A stretch of 61,070 nt of DNA. Source: Vibrio galatheae. GTDB taxonomy: Bacteria > Pseudomonadota > Gammaproteobacteria > Enterobacterales > Vibrionaceae. The stretch is taken from assembly GCF_000967545.1 (NCBI RefSeq), contig NZ_JXXV01000038.1, forward strand, positions 1 through 61,070. The letters are read 5' to 3'. The notes under the pieces were generated by a model. The model had not been told where the DNA came from. It did no database searches and worked only from the letters and a program-made list of their open reading frames with translations. The stretch's first letter is position 1. The number at the start of each line of letters is the position of its first letter. Below are positions 39,160 through 47,023 of the stretch, one piece after another. A program made the translations under genes and the position numbers.

Positions 39160-40224
39160 TTATGTCGCCGCTTCTTCTTCATGGCTAGGTAGCGCATGCC
39201 AAACCGCTTTGACCAACGTCGCCAACGGGATGGCAAAAAACACGCCCCAAAATCCCCATAGACCACCGAACACAAGCACTGCAACAATAATAGCCACTGG
39301 GTGCAAATTGACTGCTTCAGAGAACAATACTGGTACCAATACGTTGCCATCAAGTGCCTGAATAATGCCATAAGCAAGCAATAGCCAATAAAACTGAGGC
39401 GTAAGCCCCCATTGAAATAGCCCGACCATTGCGACGGGCACAGTGACCGCAGCAGCACCGATATAAGGAATCAAGACAGACAACCCTACGGCAACCGCAA
39501 GCAGGACGGAATAACGCAGATCGAGCAGGGCGAAAGTAATATAACTCGCGCTACCGACAATCAGTATTTCGACCACTTTGCCGCGAATATAGTTGGAGAT
39601 CTGTTCATTCATCTCGTCCCAGACCTTAGTGGCTAAACGGCGATTGCGCGGCAGCACGCCTCGAGTCATATCCATCATCTGCTGTTTGTCTTTCAATAAG
39701 AAAAACACCAACAGTGGAACAAGAATCAAATAAACACCAAGTGTGGCTAAACTAACCAAGGACGCCAACGAACCTTTTACTACGGTTTCGCCCACCCCTA
39801 TCACTTGGTTTTTCGCATTCGAAACCAATGACTCGACAATTTGCAGATTGGCTAATTCAGGATAACGTGTTGGCAGCTCGGCAATGAATCCTTGCAGTCC
39901 AACATACATGGTGGGTATGTCATTGATAAGGTTACCCACCTGTTGCCAGATCGTAGGAACTAGGCCAAAAATAGCCACTAACATCAAACCAATGAAACTG
40001 AGAATAACTAAGATAACCGATAACGTACGCGGAAGGCCAACACGCGACAATTGCGCCACAGGCCATTCAAGCAGATAAGCGAGAACAATTGCCACCAGCA
40101 GAGGAGCGATCAAATTGCCGAAGAAATAGATTGTTATGAAACCAAACAGGAGAATCGCAACAAGACTTGCGGCGTGTGGATCAGAAAAACGTCGCTTATA
40201 CCAACGACTTACCATTTCAAACAT
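39160..40224 (-). CDS. perM: AI-2E family transporter (PerM)
   Basis: A 354-residue membrane protein of the AI-2E transporter family, with about eight membrane segments in the family layout: three or four N-terminal helices, a large central loop (about 110-205), then the C-terminal group with V-L-I-P-Y-I-G and the final G-G-L-W-G-F-W-G-V-F-F-A-I-P. Family members include TqsA-like exporters and Na+/H+ antiporters; the actual substrate is not known for PerM. Its ATG directly follows the stop of the upstream TusA-like gene (TGAATG), so the two are coupled. Confidence 0.9.
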   Translation of the reverse strand: MFEMVSRWYKRRFSDPHAASLVAILLFGFITIYFFGNLIAPLLVAIVLAYLLEWPVAQLSRVGLPRTLSVILVILSFIGLMLVAIFGLVPTIWQQVGNLINDIPTMYVGLQGFIAELPTRYPELANLQIVESLVSNAKNQVIGVGETVVKGSLASLVSLATLGVYLILVPLLVFFLLKDKQQMMDMTRGVLPRNRRLATKVWDEMNEQISNYIRGKVVEILIVGSASYITFALLDLRYSVLLAVAVGLSVLIPYIGAAAVTVPVAMVGLFQWGLTPQFYWLLLAYGIIQALDGNVLVPVLFSEAVNLHPVAIIVAVLVFGGLWGFWGVFFAIPLATLVKAVWHALPSHEEEAAT

Positions 40225-40467
40225 TCAGCGTGATTCCTTAGGGTCTGTCGACCTAGTGACATGTAGGCGAAAATAGCCTTCCTGCTCTACACAAAGTACA
40301 CCATATCGATGTCTTTGAAGGTAGTGCTTAATATCTGTCAACGAGCTGGAATCGGCAACCAACAGCAACACCTGCTCACCGTTAACCAAATTTTTTGTGT
40401 GACGCTTAGCAAGTAACAAGGCCATAGGGCAACGTTCTTGGCGTAAATCAAAAATATTCGGTTCCAT
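40225..40467 (-). CDS. TusA/SirA-like sulfurtransferase family protein
   Basis: An 80-residue protein of the TusA/SirA fold, which uses a cysteine to carry sulfur. The active-site motif is C-P-M-A (Cys13) rather than the C-P-x-P of true TusA, so tRNA thiolation with TusBCD is uncertain. The rest follows the family: D-L-R-Q-E-R at the start and a central V-L-L-L-V-A-D stretch. It is translationally coupled to perM downstream and divergent from bepA. Related proteins beside membrane transporters may serve sulfur traffic; here that is only inference. Confidence 0.85.
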   Translation of the reverse strand: MEPNIFDLRQERCPMALLLAKRHTKNLVNGEQVLLLVADSSSLTDIKHYLQRHRYGVLCVEQEGYFRLHVTRSTDPKESR

Positions 40468-40712
40468 TCTACCGCCCGATGCATATTATTACGGCTAGGT
40501 ATTGTATAGTGTTTTTTTGCAGGCGTCAGTGCAAATAATGTCAGCGTATTGTCGCCAGTCACGAACACCTAAGTTGCCGTTTTGAAATTCACTGGATGAA
40601 TCAGCTAACAAATTGGAAACAATCTTTAATATCGGCTGTCCAACCGTTAACCCACCTTGCTACAATTTGGGTTATAAAGATAAAGAAATCAATGGAGTAC
40701 CACCTGTCAAAT

Positions 40713-42167
40713 ATGCTTAAACATACGCGTTCCCTCGTTTGCCTTTGTATTGCTACCGCACTAAGCGCTCCGACTCCGGCATTCGCTGATACCCTCAATT
40801 TACCCGATATCGGGACGGCAGCGAGCGGCACTTTGACGATTGACCAAGAGTTGCAATACGGTGACGCCTATATGCGTATGCTGCGTAGCAGTGCACCGAT
40901 AGTGAGCGACCCGGTACTCAATGAATATATTGACAGTTTAGGGCACCGTTTAGTTGCCAATGCCTCTGATGTCAAAACACCGTTTACCTTCTTTTTGATT
41001 CGTGATCGTAACATCAACGCATTTGCTTTCTTTGGCGGCTACGTCGCGCTGCATTCAGGCCTGTTTCTTCATGCTCAAAGTGAGAGTGAACTGGCGTCAG
41101 TCGTTGCCCACGAAATTGCCCACGTTACCCAGCGCCACCTAGCTCGCAGTATGGAAGAACAAGCCAGACGCTCACCGGCCACCTTGGCCGCGCTGGCAGG
41201 CTCATTACTCCTTGCCATCGCATCACCTCAAGCCGGTATTGCCGCCATGACGGCCACACAAGCAGGCAGCATGCAAGGGCAAATCAACTATACGCGTAGC
41301 AATGAAAAAGAAGCGGATCGTTTTGGTATCAGTACCATGGCACAAGCGGGATTTGACGTTAACGCCATGCCACGCTTTTTTGGCCGTCTGTCAGACGAGT
41401 TCCGCTACGCGAGTAAACCACCACCAATGTTGCTCACTCACCCTCTGCCTGAAGATCGCATCACCGATAGCCGTGCTCGCGCGCAAAGCTACCCGGCACG
41501 ACGAGTTGATCCATCCCTCAATTACTATTTAGCGCGTGCACGTATTATTGCGCGCTATGCTGGGATTGAAAGCCAAGCGGCTCTTGACTGGATGAATCGT
41601 AAAGGACAAGGGGTATCAGAGGATATCAAGCCTTCTTTTGACTATGGCAAAGCGCTCATTTACCTCGACAGCAAACAGCTTGATCAAGCGAGTACCCTGT
41701 TACATAACCTAATCAAGCAAGACCCCAACAATCGCTTCTATCTTGATGCGATGTCTGACTTATATATCGCGCAAAATCAGGCTGGCAAAGCGGAAAAAAT
41801 GTTAGAAACCGCGTTAAAATCAGCGCCAAACAACGCGGTGTTGACCATCAACTACGCTAACGCTTTGATGAAGCAAAATAGCAATGCAGATGCGATTAAG
41901 GTGTTGCAGCGCTATACCCACGACAACCCGAACGATGTCAACGGCTGGCACTTGCTCTCTGAAGCCAATATCCACCTTGGTGTCAGTGATGAAGATTTAG
42001 CCGCTCGTGCAGAAATACTCGCCTTAAAAGCGAATTGGAATAAAGCAATTCAGTATTACACACAAGCCAGTCAAATTGCCGAGCTAGGCAGTTTGAAACA
42101 AGCAAGGTACGATGCCCGTATTGACCAACTTATGGTTCAAAGAGATCGATTCCTCGCCTTACAATAA
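40713..42167 (+). CDS. bepA: Periplasmic metalloprotease/chaperone BepA
   Basis: A 484-residue M48 metalloprotease with C-terminal TPR repeats that helps assemble or degrade LptD and other outer-membrane proteins. I choose the ATG at 40713: it gives a signal peptide ending T-P-A-F-A (cleavage after Ala25) and aligns with the E. coli start. Upstream in-frame starts at 40692 and 40596 are possible but have no better ribosome sites. The zinc motif H-E-I-A-H has ligands H133 and H137 with catalytic E134; E-K-E-A-D supplies the third ligand, and T-H-P-L-P-E-D-R the regulatory histidine. TPR repeats fill about 290-480. It is divergent from the TusA-like gene. Confidence 0.94.
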   Translation: MLKHTRSLVCLCIATALSAPTPAFADTLNLPDIGTAASGTLTIDQELQYGDAYMRMLRSSAPIVSDPVLNEYIDSLGHRLVANASDVKTPFTFFLIRDRNINAFAFFGGYVALHSGLFLHAQSESELASVVAHEIAHVTQRHLARSMEEQARRSPATLAALAGSLLLAIASPQAGIAAMTATQAGSMQGQINYTRSNEKEADRFGISTMAQAGFDVNAMPRFFGRLSDEFRYASKPPPMLLTHPLPEDRITDSRARAQSYPARRVDPSLNYYLARARIIARYAGIESQAALDWMNRKGQGVSEDIKPSFDYGKALIYLDSKQLDQASTLLHNLIKQDPNNRFYLDAMSDLYIAQNQAGKAEKMLETALKSAPNNAVLTINYANALMKQNSNADAIKVLQRYTHDNPNDVNGWHLLSEANIHLGVSDEDLAARAEILALKANWNKAIQYYTQASQIAELGSLKQARYDARIDQLMVQRDRFLALQ

Positions 42168-42184
42168 TAAATGGAGATAACTCT

Positions 42185-42529
42185 ATGTCAGTCGTGATTT
42201 ATCACAACCCACGTTGCTCAAAAAGTCGCCAGACTCTGGAGCTTTTGCAACAAAATAATATCCAACCTGAAATCATCAAATACTTAGAGACACCACCAAG
42301 TATCGAAGAGTTAAAAGCACTCAAAACTCAACTCGGAGTTGCACAAGTTCGCGATATGATGCGCACTAAAGAAGATATCTATAAAGATCTCGACCTTAAA
42401 AACGCCGACGACGACACTCTATTCAAGGCCATGGCCGACAACCCGAAACTGATCGAGCGCCCAATTGTTGTCGCCAATGGTCAAGCAAAACACGGCCGTC
42501 CACCGGAGCAAGTCCTCGATATTCTATGA
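42185..42529 (+). CDS. arsC: ArsC family reductase (arsenate reductase, glutaredoxin type)
   Basis: A 114-residue thioredoxin-fold protein of the ArsC family. The active-site cysteine is C11 in H-N-P-R-C-S-K-S-R, and the arsenate-binding arginines of the family fall in M-M-R-T-K-E, I-E-R-P-I and H-G-R-P-P. That set supports glutaredoxin-linked arsenate reduction rather than a Spx/YffB role. It lies between bepA and wrbA with no arsenite pump or ArsR nearby, so it is a housekeeping copy. Its stop overlaps the wrbA start by 4 bp. Confidence 0.9.
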   Translation: MSVVIYHNPRCSKSRQTLELLQQNNIQPEIIKYLETPPSIEELKALKTQLGVAQVRDMMRTKEDIYKDLDLKNADDDTLFKAMADNPKLIERPIVVANGQAKHGRPPEQVLDIL

Positions 42530-43092
42530 GTTGCCAAGTCATTATCTTGTATTACAGTCGACATGGTTCAACGCGCGCCATCGCTCGACAGATAGCCCGT
42601 GGGGTAGAATCTATCCCACAGTGTGAGGCGGTACTGCGCACGGTCGATGAACTTGAAGGCGATAACAACCTCCAAGATCCTGCCATTACTATCAATGAGC
42701 TTAAACAATGTGATGGTTTAGCGATGGGCAGTCCGGTTTGGTTTGGTAATATGGCTGCACCATTAAAACACTTTTGGGACAAGACCACGGCGCTTTGGGT
42801 ATCGGGTGATTTGATTGACAAGCCGGCGTGTGTTTTTACCTCTTCATCGACGCTGCATGGCGGCCAAGAGACGACACTGCAAACGATGATGTTGCCGCTT
42901 CTCCACCACGGTATGATGATTTTAGGTATTCCCTACTCACAACCTAAACTTCACTCAACCCAAACCGGTGGTACGCCTTATGGCGCGACTTCTACAAGTG
43001 CAAACCATACCCTGAGTGAAGATGAAATCGAATTGTCACAACAACTCGGAAAGCGCTTAGCGTTAACCGCATTAAAACTAAAAGGTCAGTAA
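42526..43092 (+). CDS. wrbA: WrbA-type NAD(P)H:quinone oxidoreductase
   Basis: A 188-residue flavodoxin-like protein. The FMN phosphate loop is S-R-H-G-S-T-R (about 11-17), followed by G-S-P-V-W-F-G-N-M in the position that contacts the isoalloxazine ring and the S-S-S-T-L-H-G-G-Q-E-T-T-L loop typical of WrbA. It should reduce quinones by two electrons. Coupled to arsC upstream by ATGA and followed after 2 bp by a DUF2069 gene, so arsC-wrbA-DUF2069 are one operon. Confidence 0.9.
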   Translation: MSCQVIILYYSRHGSTRAIARQIARGVESIPQCEAVLRTVDELEGDNNLQDPAITINELKQCDGLAMGSPVWFGNMAAPLKHFWDKTTALWVSGDLIDKPACVFTSSSTLHGGQETTLQTMMLPLLHHGMMILGIPYSQPKLHSTQTGGTPYGATSTSANHTLSEDEIELSQQLGKRLALTALKLKGQ

Positions 43093-43094
43093 CA

Positions 43095-43520
43095 ATGCAA
43101 GAGATGCAGTCCGCGACTAAGCTCTATCGCTTAATGGCTTTATTTGGCAACCTTGCGTTACTTGCATGGGTAATGCTGTGGCAGCTTTCACTCTCTCCAC
43201 ATCCGCACATTAGTAGTACAACATTGGCTATTGCCTGGGCTGTCCCTCTGCTGTTGCCTTTGCCGGGAATTTTGGCAGGTAAACCATACACTCACGCATG
43301 GGCCAACTTTGTTTTAATGCTCTACTTTCTTCATGGATTTACCATGCTGTATATCGATGACGGAGAGCGCTGGCTAGCGGGCGTTGAGCTGGTGCTAACA
43401 ACGCTGGCATTCTTTGGCAATATTCTTTATGCAAGGGCTCGAGGCAAAGAGCTGGGTATGAAACTAAAAAGATTGTCTAAAGTCGAGAAAGAAGAAAAAG
43501 CGCGCTTTGAATCAAAATAA
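43095..43520 (+). CDS. DUF2069 inner-membrane protein
   Basis: A 141-residue membrane protein with four hydrophobic segments (about 13-33, 43-60, 68-88, 95-115) and a basic C-terminal tail. It matches DUF2069, a small conserved family in gammaproteobacteria that commonly follows wrbA. No function is known. Start is 2 bp after wrbA. It ends just before a strong terminator. Confidence 0.85.
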   Translation: MQEMQSATKLYRLMALFGNLALLAWVMLWQLSLSPHPHISSTTLAIAWAVPLLLPLPGILAGKPYTHAWANFVLMLYFLHGFTMLYIDDGERWLAGVELVLTTLAFFGNILYARARGKELGMKLKRLSKVEKEEKARFESK

Positions 43521-43545
43521 TACCAATAGATAAATAGCTGACAAT

Positions 43546-43576
43546 AAAAAGGGTCTGGATTTCCAGACCCTTTTTT
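43546..43576. terminator. Bidirectional rho-independent terminator (DUF2069 / DUF2066)
   Basis: Stem AAAAAGGGTCTGG / CCAGACCCTTTTT with ATTT loop, flanked by A- and T-runs, between two convergent genes. Confidence 0.93.
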
Positions 43577-43586
43577 ATCAAGTCAA

Positions 43587-44858
43587 TTATTCGCTAATCA
43601 CATCAGGCTTAGCAAGAGCAGCATCCGATGTCACTTCTGATTCTGACTCTACAGGGACAGGCGCAACGTAAGGTTTGCCTTGCCATTCAAACATCAAGAT
43701 CAATTCCGCCGGAACCACCTTTTCAGGCGTCACTTCAACAGCAGGAATGACTTCACTAGGCGCTGCTACTTCTACTGCAGTATCTGGCATTGAACTGTCT
43801 GGCGAAGTTGGCTCATTGCTCGGTTCAATCACTTCAACATCGGCAAGCATCACGACAGGCTCATCAGTGACGCTCTCCCTTTGAACAACATCTTTCAAAC
43901 GTCTTACTTCTTGCTCAAATTCTTGTTGAGAGGATAAAAGATGGACATTGAAGGTCACTTGGTTGCCCTGAATTTTGAGGATATCCAAGGCCGCAACCGA
44001 GCTCAATTTTTTCAACTGATTCTCTAAGGTAAAGAAGCTCACCGCATCATTGAGCTCAGTAAAGCGAACTTTAATCGCTTCTGACGACTCACTCGCTACG
44101 ACCACAGCGCTTTTCTTCGCGTAATAATCGCTGAGTTGATGGATCATTTTTTCCGCAGCATCGCTACCATTGTTCGAACCAGCTAAAGGCGATTGACGAG
44201 TTACACCTATCGTCGCTGGTCTTTGGTCATACAAGGTCCAACGCAAACTATTGCCTTGCGCCTTTACCACCAGCACAGCATCAACTGGATAGCGTTGACT
44301 TGCTTGTCCAACAGGTTGAATGAATCCTCCCCACAGGTCAGACACTTCGACGCCAGTAATGTCATCAAAGTCACCAACCGGAATGGTTAAAGGTAGGCCA
44401 CGACTTTCCGCTTGATGCTTCATTTGGCTTAGTACAGCAGAACTAGAGTGTTCCCAAATAATATTGCGATCCGCGTGGCTTTCTTCAACTAGCCAAACGA
44501 GCAGATTGGCGCGATCTGCTGGCCAAATCGGCAACTGTGCCTGACTCAATAGAGAGCGGATTTGCGGGGCACTAAATGACATACGTAGAGATTGAGCGCC
44601 ATTGACCTGGCCGTAGCTTAGCTGGGCAACGTATTGAGAGTTTTGTCTCAGTGCCTTTTGCACCACTTGATTTGATACTGCGTTGCGGTCACCAGAGGCA
44701 CGTACAATCACTTGCTTCATGCCTTCGACGCGCGCTTGCGCATCGGCATTGTCAATGGTTTGGTCTAATACAACTTCAGTTTGGTACAAATCCACATTGG
44801 TGAGAGCCAATGCAGGCAGGGCAATCAGTCCCAAAATGAACAAAGCTAAATGACGCAT
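43587..44858 (-). CDS. DUF2066 domain-containing exported protein
   Basis: A 423-residue protein with a cleavable signal (about 1-19, ends A-L-A-L). The body (about 20-330) matches DUF2066, with the start V-D-L-Y-Q-T-E-V-V-L-D and the V-R-A-S-G-D-R-N-A repeat-like segment. The last 100 residues are Pro/Glu/Val/Ser-rich low complexity (V-E-V-I-E-P-S-N-E-P) ending after a short W-Q-G-K-P-Y-V. No function is known; family members are periplasmic. In related genomes the DUF2066 gene lies near purM/purN, which are absent here. Confidence 0.85.
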   Translation of the reverse strand: MRHLALFILGLIALPALALTNVDLYQTEVVLDQTIDNADAQARVEGMKQVIVRASGDRNAVSNQVVQKALRQNSQYVAQLSYGQVNGAQSLRMSFSAPQIRSLLSQAQLPIWPADRANLLVWLVEESHADRNIIWEHSSSAVLSQMKHQAESRGLPLTIPVGDFDDITGVEVSDLWGGFIQPVGQASQRYPVDAVLVVKAQGNSLRWTLYDQRPATIGVTRQSPLAGSNNGSDAAEKMIHQLSDYYAKKSAVVVASESSEAIKVRFTELNDAVSFFTLENQLKKLSSVAALDILKIQGNQVTFNVHLLSSQQEFEQEVRRLKDVVQRESVTDEPVVMLADVEVIEPSNEPTSPDSSMPDTAVEVAAPSEVIPAVEVTPEKVVPAELILMFEWQGKPYVAPVPVESESEVTSDAALAKPDVISE

Positions 44859-45021
44859 ACACTTCCTAAGATCAGTTTCTTACACGTTAAATGTCGATGA
44901 TAAGCAACTATCGTGATCGGGGCAACTAATGCACCGGGTTATTAGGACTATTCACGGTTTTCTATCCGGGTACGACAGGATAATCAGACAGTAAATTAAA
45001 AAAACTTTGATCCAATACCAA

Positions 45022-45049
45022 TTGCAAACGTTTGCAGGAATGATAAAAT
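45022..45049 (+). promoter_or_regulatory. Candidate uraA promoter with overlapping PurR box
   Basis: TTGCAA at 45022-45027 and TAAAAT at 45044-45049 with a 16-base spacer make a fair sigma-70 promoter about 70 bases before uraA. The -35 element overlaps the PurR palindrome, the usual arrangement for repression by occlusion. Confidence 0.5.
45024..45035. promoter_or_regulatory. PurR operator
   Basis: GCAAACGTTTGC, a perfect 12-base palindrome equal to the core of the PurR consensus ACGCAAACGTTTGCGT. It lies about 85 bases before uraA. It predicts repression by PurR when hypoxanthine or guanine is available. Confidence 0.85.
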
Positions 45050-45068
45050 CCCGCGAATTTTATTATTA

Positions 45069-45097
45069 GAGCGCCACTATTTGGTGCTCTTTGCTTT
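45069..45097 (+). promoter_or_regulatory. Leader hairpin with weak T-tract (possible attenuator) before uraA
   Basis: Stem GAGCGCCA / TGGTGCTC with a five-base loop and one G-U pair, followed by TTTGCTTT, placed between the promoter and the uraA start. It resembles a weak intrinsic terminator inside the leader. An antiterminator partner was not identified. Confidence 0.45.
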
Positions 45098-45117
45098 GCA
45101 ACCTAAAGGAATAACCG

Positions 45118-46362
45118 ATGAAAAATGCTATTCAAGGTGCACAAATGTTGTTTGTCGCCTTCGGAGCCCTAGTCCTTGTCCCGTTGTTGACAGGATTAGA
45201 TCCTAGTGTCGCGCTCTTTGGTGCCGGTGTCGGTACACTTCTGTTCCAACTGATTACCCGTCGTTCTGTGCCTATCTTTCTTGCTTCCTCTTTCGCCTTT
45301 ATTGCACCAATTCTTTATGGTGTGCAATCTTGGGGTGTTCCTGCAACGATGGGCGGCCTGATGGCAGCCGGCTTCGTCTATGTTGCAATGGGCGCATTGA
45401 TTAAAGTTCGTGGTGTAGAGATTATTCATAAACTACTACCACCCGTCGTCGTCGGCCCTGTGATTATGGTTATCGGTCTTGGCCTTGCACCTGTAGCGGT
45501 CAATATGGCGCTCGGCAAAGTGGATGGCGCGCAAGTCATTGACGCAAATGCCTCATTGGTCATTTCAGTTGCTTCATTGCTAACCACTATTGTTCTTAGT
45601 GTCTTTGCTAAAGGCTTTTTGAAGCTCACACCAATCTTAGGTGGCATTGTGGTCGGCTACGCACTAAGCCTTGGTTATGGCATTGTTGATTTCAATCCGG
45701 TTCATCAAGCAGCATGGTTTGCATTGCCAAACTTCACCTTCCCAGAGTTCAACATCAACGCCATCCTATTTATGATTCCTGTTGCGATTGCTCCGGCTGT
45801 TGAACACGTCGGCGATATGCTTGCTATTTCAAATGTAACCGGAAAAAACTACATCAAGAAACCAGGCTTGCACCGCACGATTACTGGTGATGGGGTTGCG
45901 ACGATTGCCGCCTCTATGGTTGGTGCTCCGCCAAATACAACTTACTCTGAAGTTACGGGGGCGGTAATGTTAACTAAGGCCTTTAATCCTGTAATCATGA
46001 CTTGGGCGGCGGTGTGCGCCATCGTGTTAGCGTTAGTGGGTAAACTTGGCGCGGTACTACAAACCATTCCAATGCCTGTTATGGGCGGCATTATGATTCT
46101 ACTGTTTGGCTCCATCGCAACCGTAGGTCTTAACACTCTGATTAAAAACAATGTCGATTTACACAAATCGCGCAACTTAGTCATTGTCGCGATTACGCTT
46201 GTATTTGGTATTGGCGGGATGGCTTTTGGTGTTGGCGAGTTTAGCCTTCAAGGTGTGAGCCTATGTGGTATCGTCGCTATCCTACTCAACCTAATTCTTC
46301 CACACGACTTGGGTGAAAACCACATCGTGGATAATGCACAAATGGAAGAAGAAGCGAAGTAG
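45118..46362 (+). CDS. uraA: Uracil permease UraA
   Basis: A 414-residue membrane protein of the NAT/NCS2 family that imports uracil with protons. About fourteen segments are expected. Family signatures are in place: the A-V-E-H-V-G-D segment with the substrate-binding glutamate, and P-P-N-T-T-Y-S-E-V-T-G with the second conserved glutamate. The N-terminus F-V-A-F-G-A-L-V-L-V-P-L-L is typical of UraA. Upstream there is a PurR box and a hairpin leader but no upp gene, which normally precedes uraA. A terminator follows. Confidence 0.94.
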   Translation: MKNAIQGAQMLFVAFGALVLVPLLTGLDPSVALFGAGVGTLLFQLITRRSVPIFLASSFAFIAPILYGVQSWGVPATMGGLMAAGFVYVAMGALIKVRGVEIIHKLLPPVVVGPVIMVIGLGLAPVAVNMALGKVDGAQVIDANASLVISVASLLTTIVLSVFAKGFLKLTPILGGIVVGYALSLGYGIVDFNPVHQAAWFALPNFTFPEFNINAILFMIPVAIAPAVEHVGDMLAISNVTGKNYIKKPGLHRTITGDGVATIAASMVGAPPNTTYSEVTGAVMLTKAFNPVIMTWAAVCAIVLALVGKLGAVLQTIPMPVMGGIMILLFGSIATVGLNTLIKNNVDLHKSRNLVIVAITLVFGIGGMAFGVGEFSLQGVSLCGIVAILLNLILPHDLGENHIVDNAQMEEEAK

Positions 46363-46385
46363 AAACTAGAAATTCATATATTTGT

Positions 46386-46416
46386 AGGGTTGGCGTTTTA
46401 TGCCAACCCTTTTTTG
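46386..46416 (+). terminator. Rho-independent terminator of uraA
   Basis: Stem AGGGTTGGC / GCCAACCCT with a seven-base loop and six T residues, 24 bases after the uraA stop. Confidence 0.93.
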
Positions 46417-46465
46417 GCCAATTCGACAGCGACTAACTTGACTGATTTAAAAAGTTTGCCCGTCC

Positions 46466-46939
46466 CTACCCACACAACTCCGCGAATTGCGCTCTAGTTA
46501 ACAGTGCCAAATCTTGCGGTGCTAATTCGATTTCTAAACCGCGCTTGCCTGCACTGACACAAATCGTATCTTGCGCCAATGCACTTTGGTGGATAAATGT
46601 CGGCAGTGCTTTTTTCTGCCCAAGTGGGCTAATGCCACCAACCACATACCCCGTTATCTTCTGTGCAATATCCGGATCGGCCATCTCGGCTTTTTTGCCT
46701 TTCGCTGCCTTTGCCGCTTGTTTTAAGTTGAGTTTCTGAGCAACTGGGATTACGGCAACCGCTAGATTTTTCGGCTCACCATTTAAGCAAAACAGCAAGG
46801 TTTTAAAAACGTGCTCTGGGTTCTGACCTAATGCTTGTGCTGCTTCTAATCCATAGCTTTCAGCCCGAGGATCATGGTGATACTGGTGTATGGCGTGGTT
46901 GATTTTTTTCTTCTTTGCCAGGTCGATTGCAGGCGTCAT
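46466..46939 (-). CDS. ybaK: Cys-tRNA(Pro) deacylase YbaK
   Basis: A 157-residue trans-editing enzyme that removes cysteine mischarged on tRNA(Pro). The start is the ATG at 46939, directly after a very strong GGGGGGAAT ribosome site; the frame extends eight codons more without need. Lys46 in V-F-K-T-L-L-F is the catalytic lysine of the family. Other motifs include V-I-P-V-A-Q-K-L-N-L-K and G-G-I-S-P-L-G-Q-K-K. Confidence 0.95.
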   Translation of the reverse strand: MTPAIDLAKKKKINHAIHQYHHDPRAESYGLEAAQALGQNPEHVFKTLLFCLNGEPKNLAVAVIPVAQKLNLKQAAKAAKGKKAEMADPDIAQKITGYVVGGISPLGQKKALPTFIHQSALAQDTICVSAGKRGLEIELAPQDLALLTRAQFAELCG

Positions 46940-46961
46940 ATTCCCCCCAGTGAATAACAAC

Positions 46962-46992
46962 AAAAAAGCGCCACTCTTTCGAGTAGCGCTTT
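46962..46992 (-). terminator. Rho-independent terminator of nutA
   Basis: Stem AAAGCGC-ACTC / GAGT-GCGCTTT with one C-A mismatch and a TTTC loop; read on the minus strand it is followed by a T-run. It sits 32 bases past the nutA stop and overlaps the region just upstream of ybaK. Confidence 0.85.
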
Positions 46993-47023
46993 AGCTTAAT
47001 TAGCTGAGTAAGTGGGTGTCAAC

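Noticed and set aside
42185..42529. arsC as part of an arsenic resistance island
   Set aside because: No arsR, arsB or acr3 is nearby; it is embedded in the conserved bepA-arsC-wrbA order.
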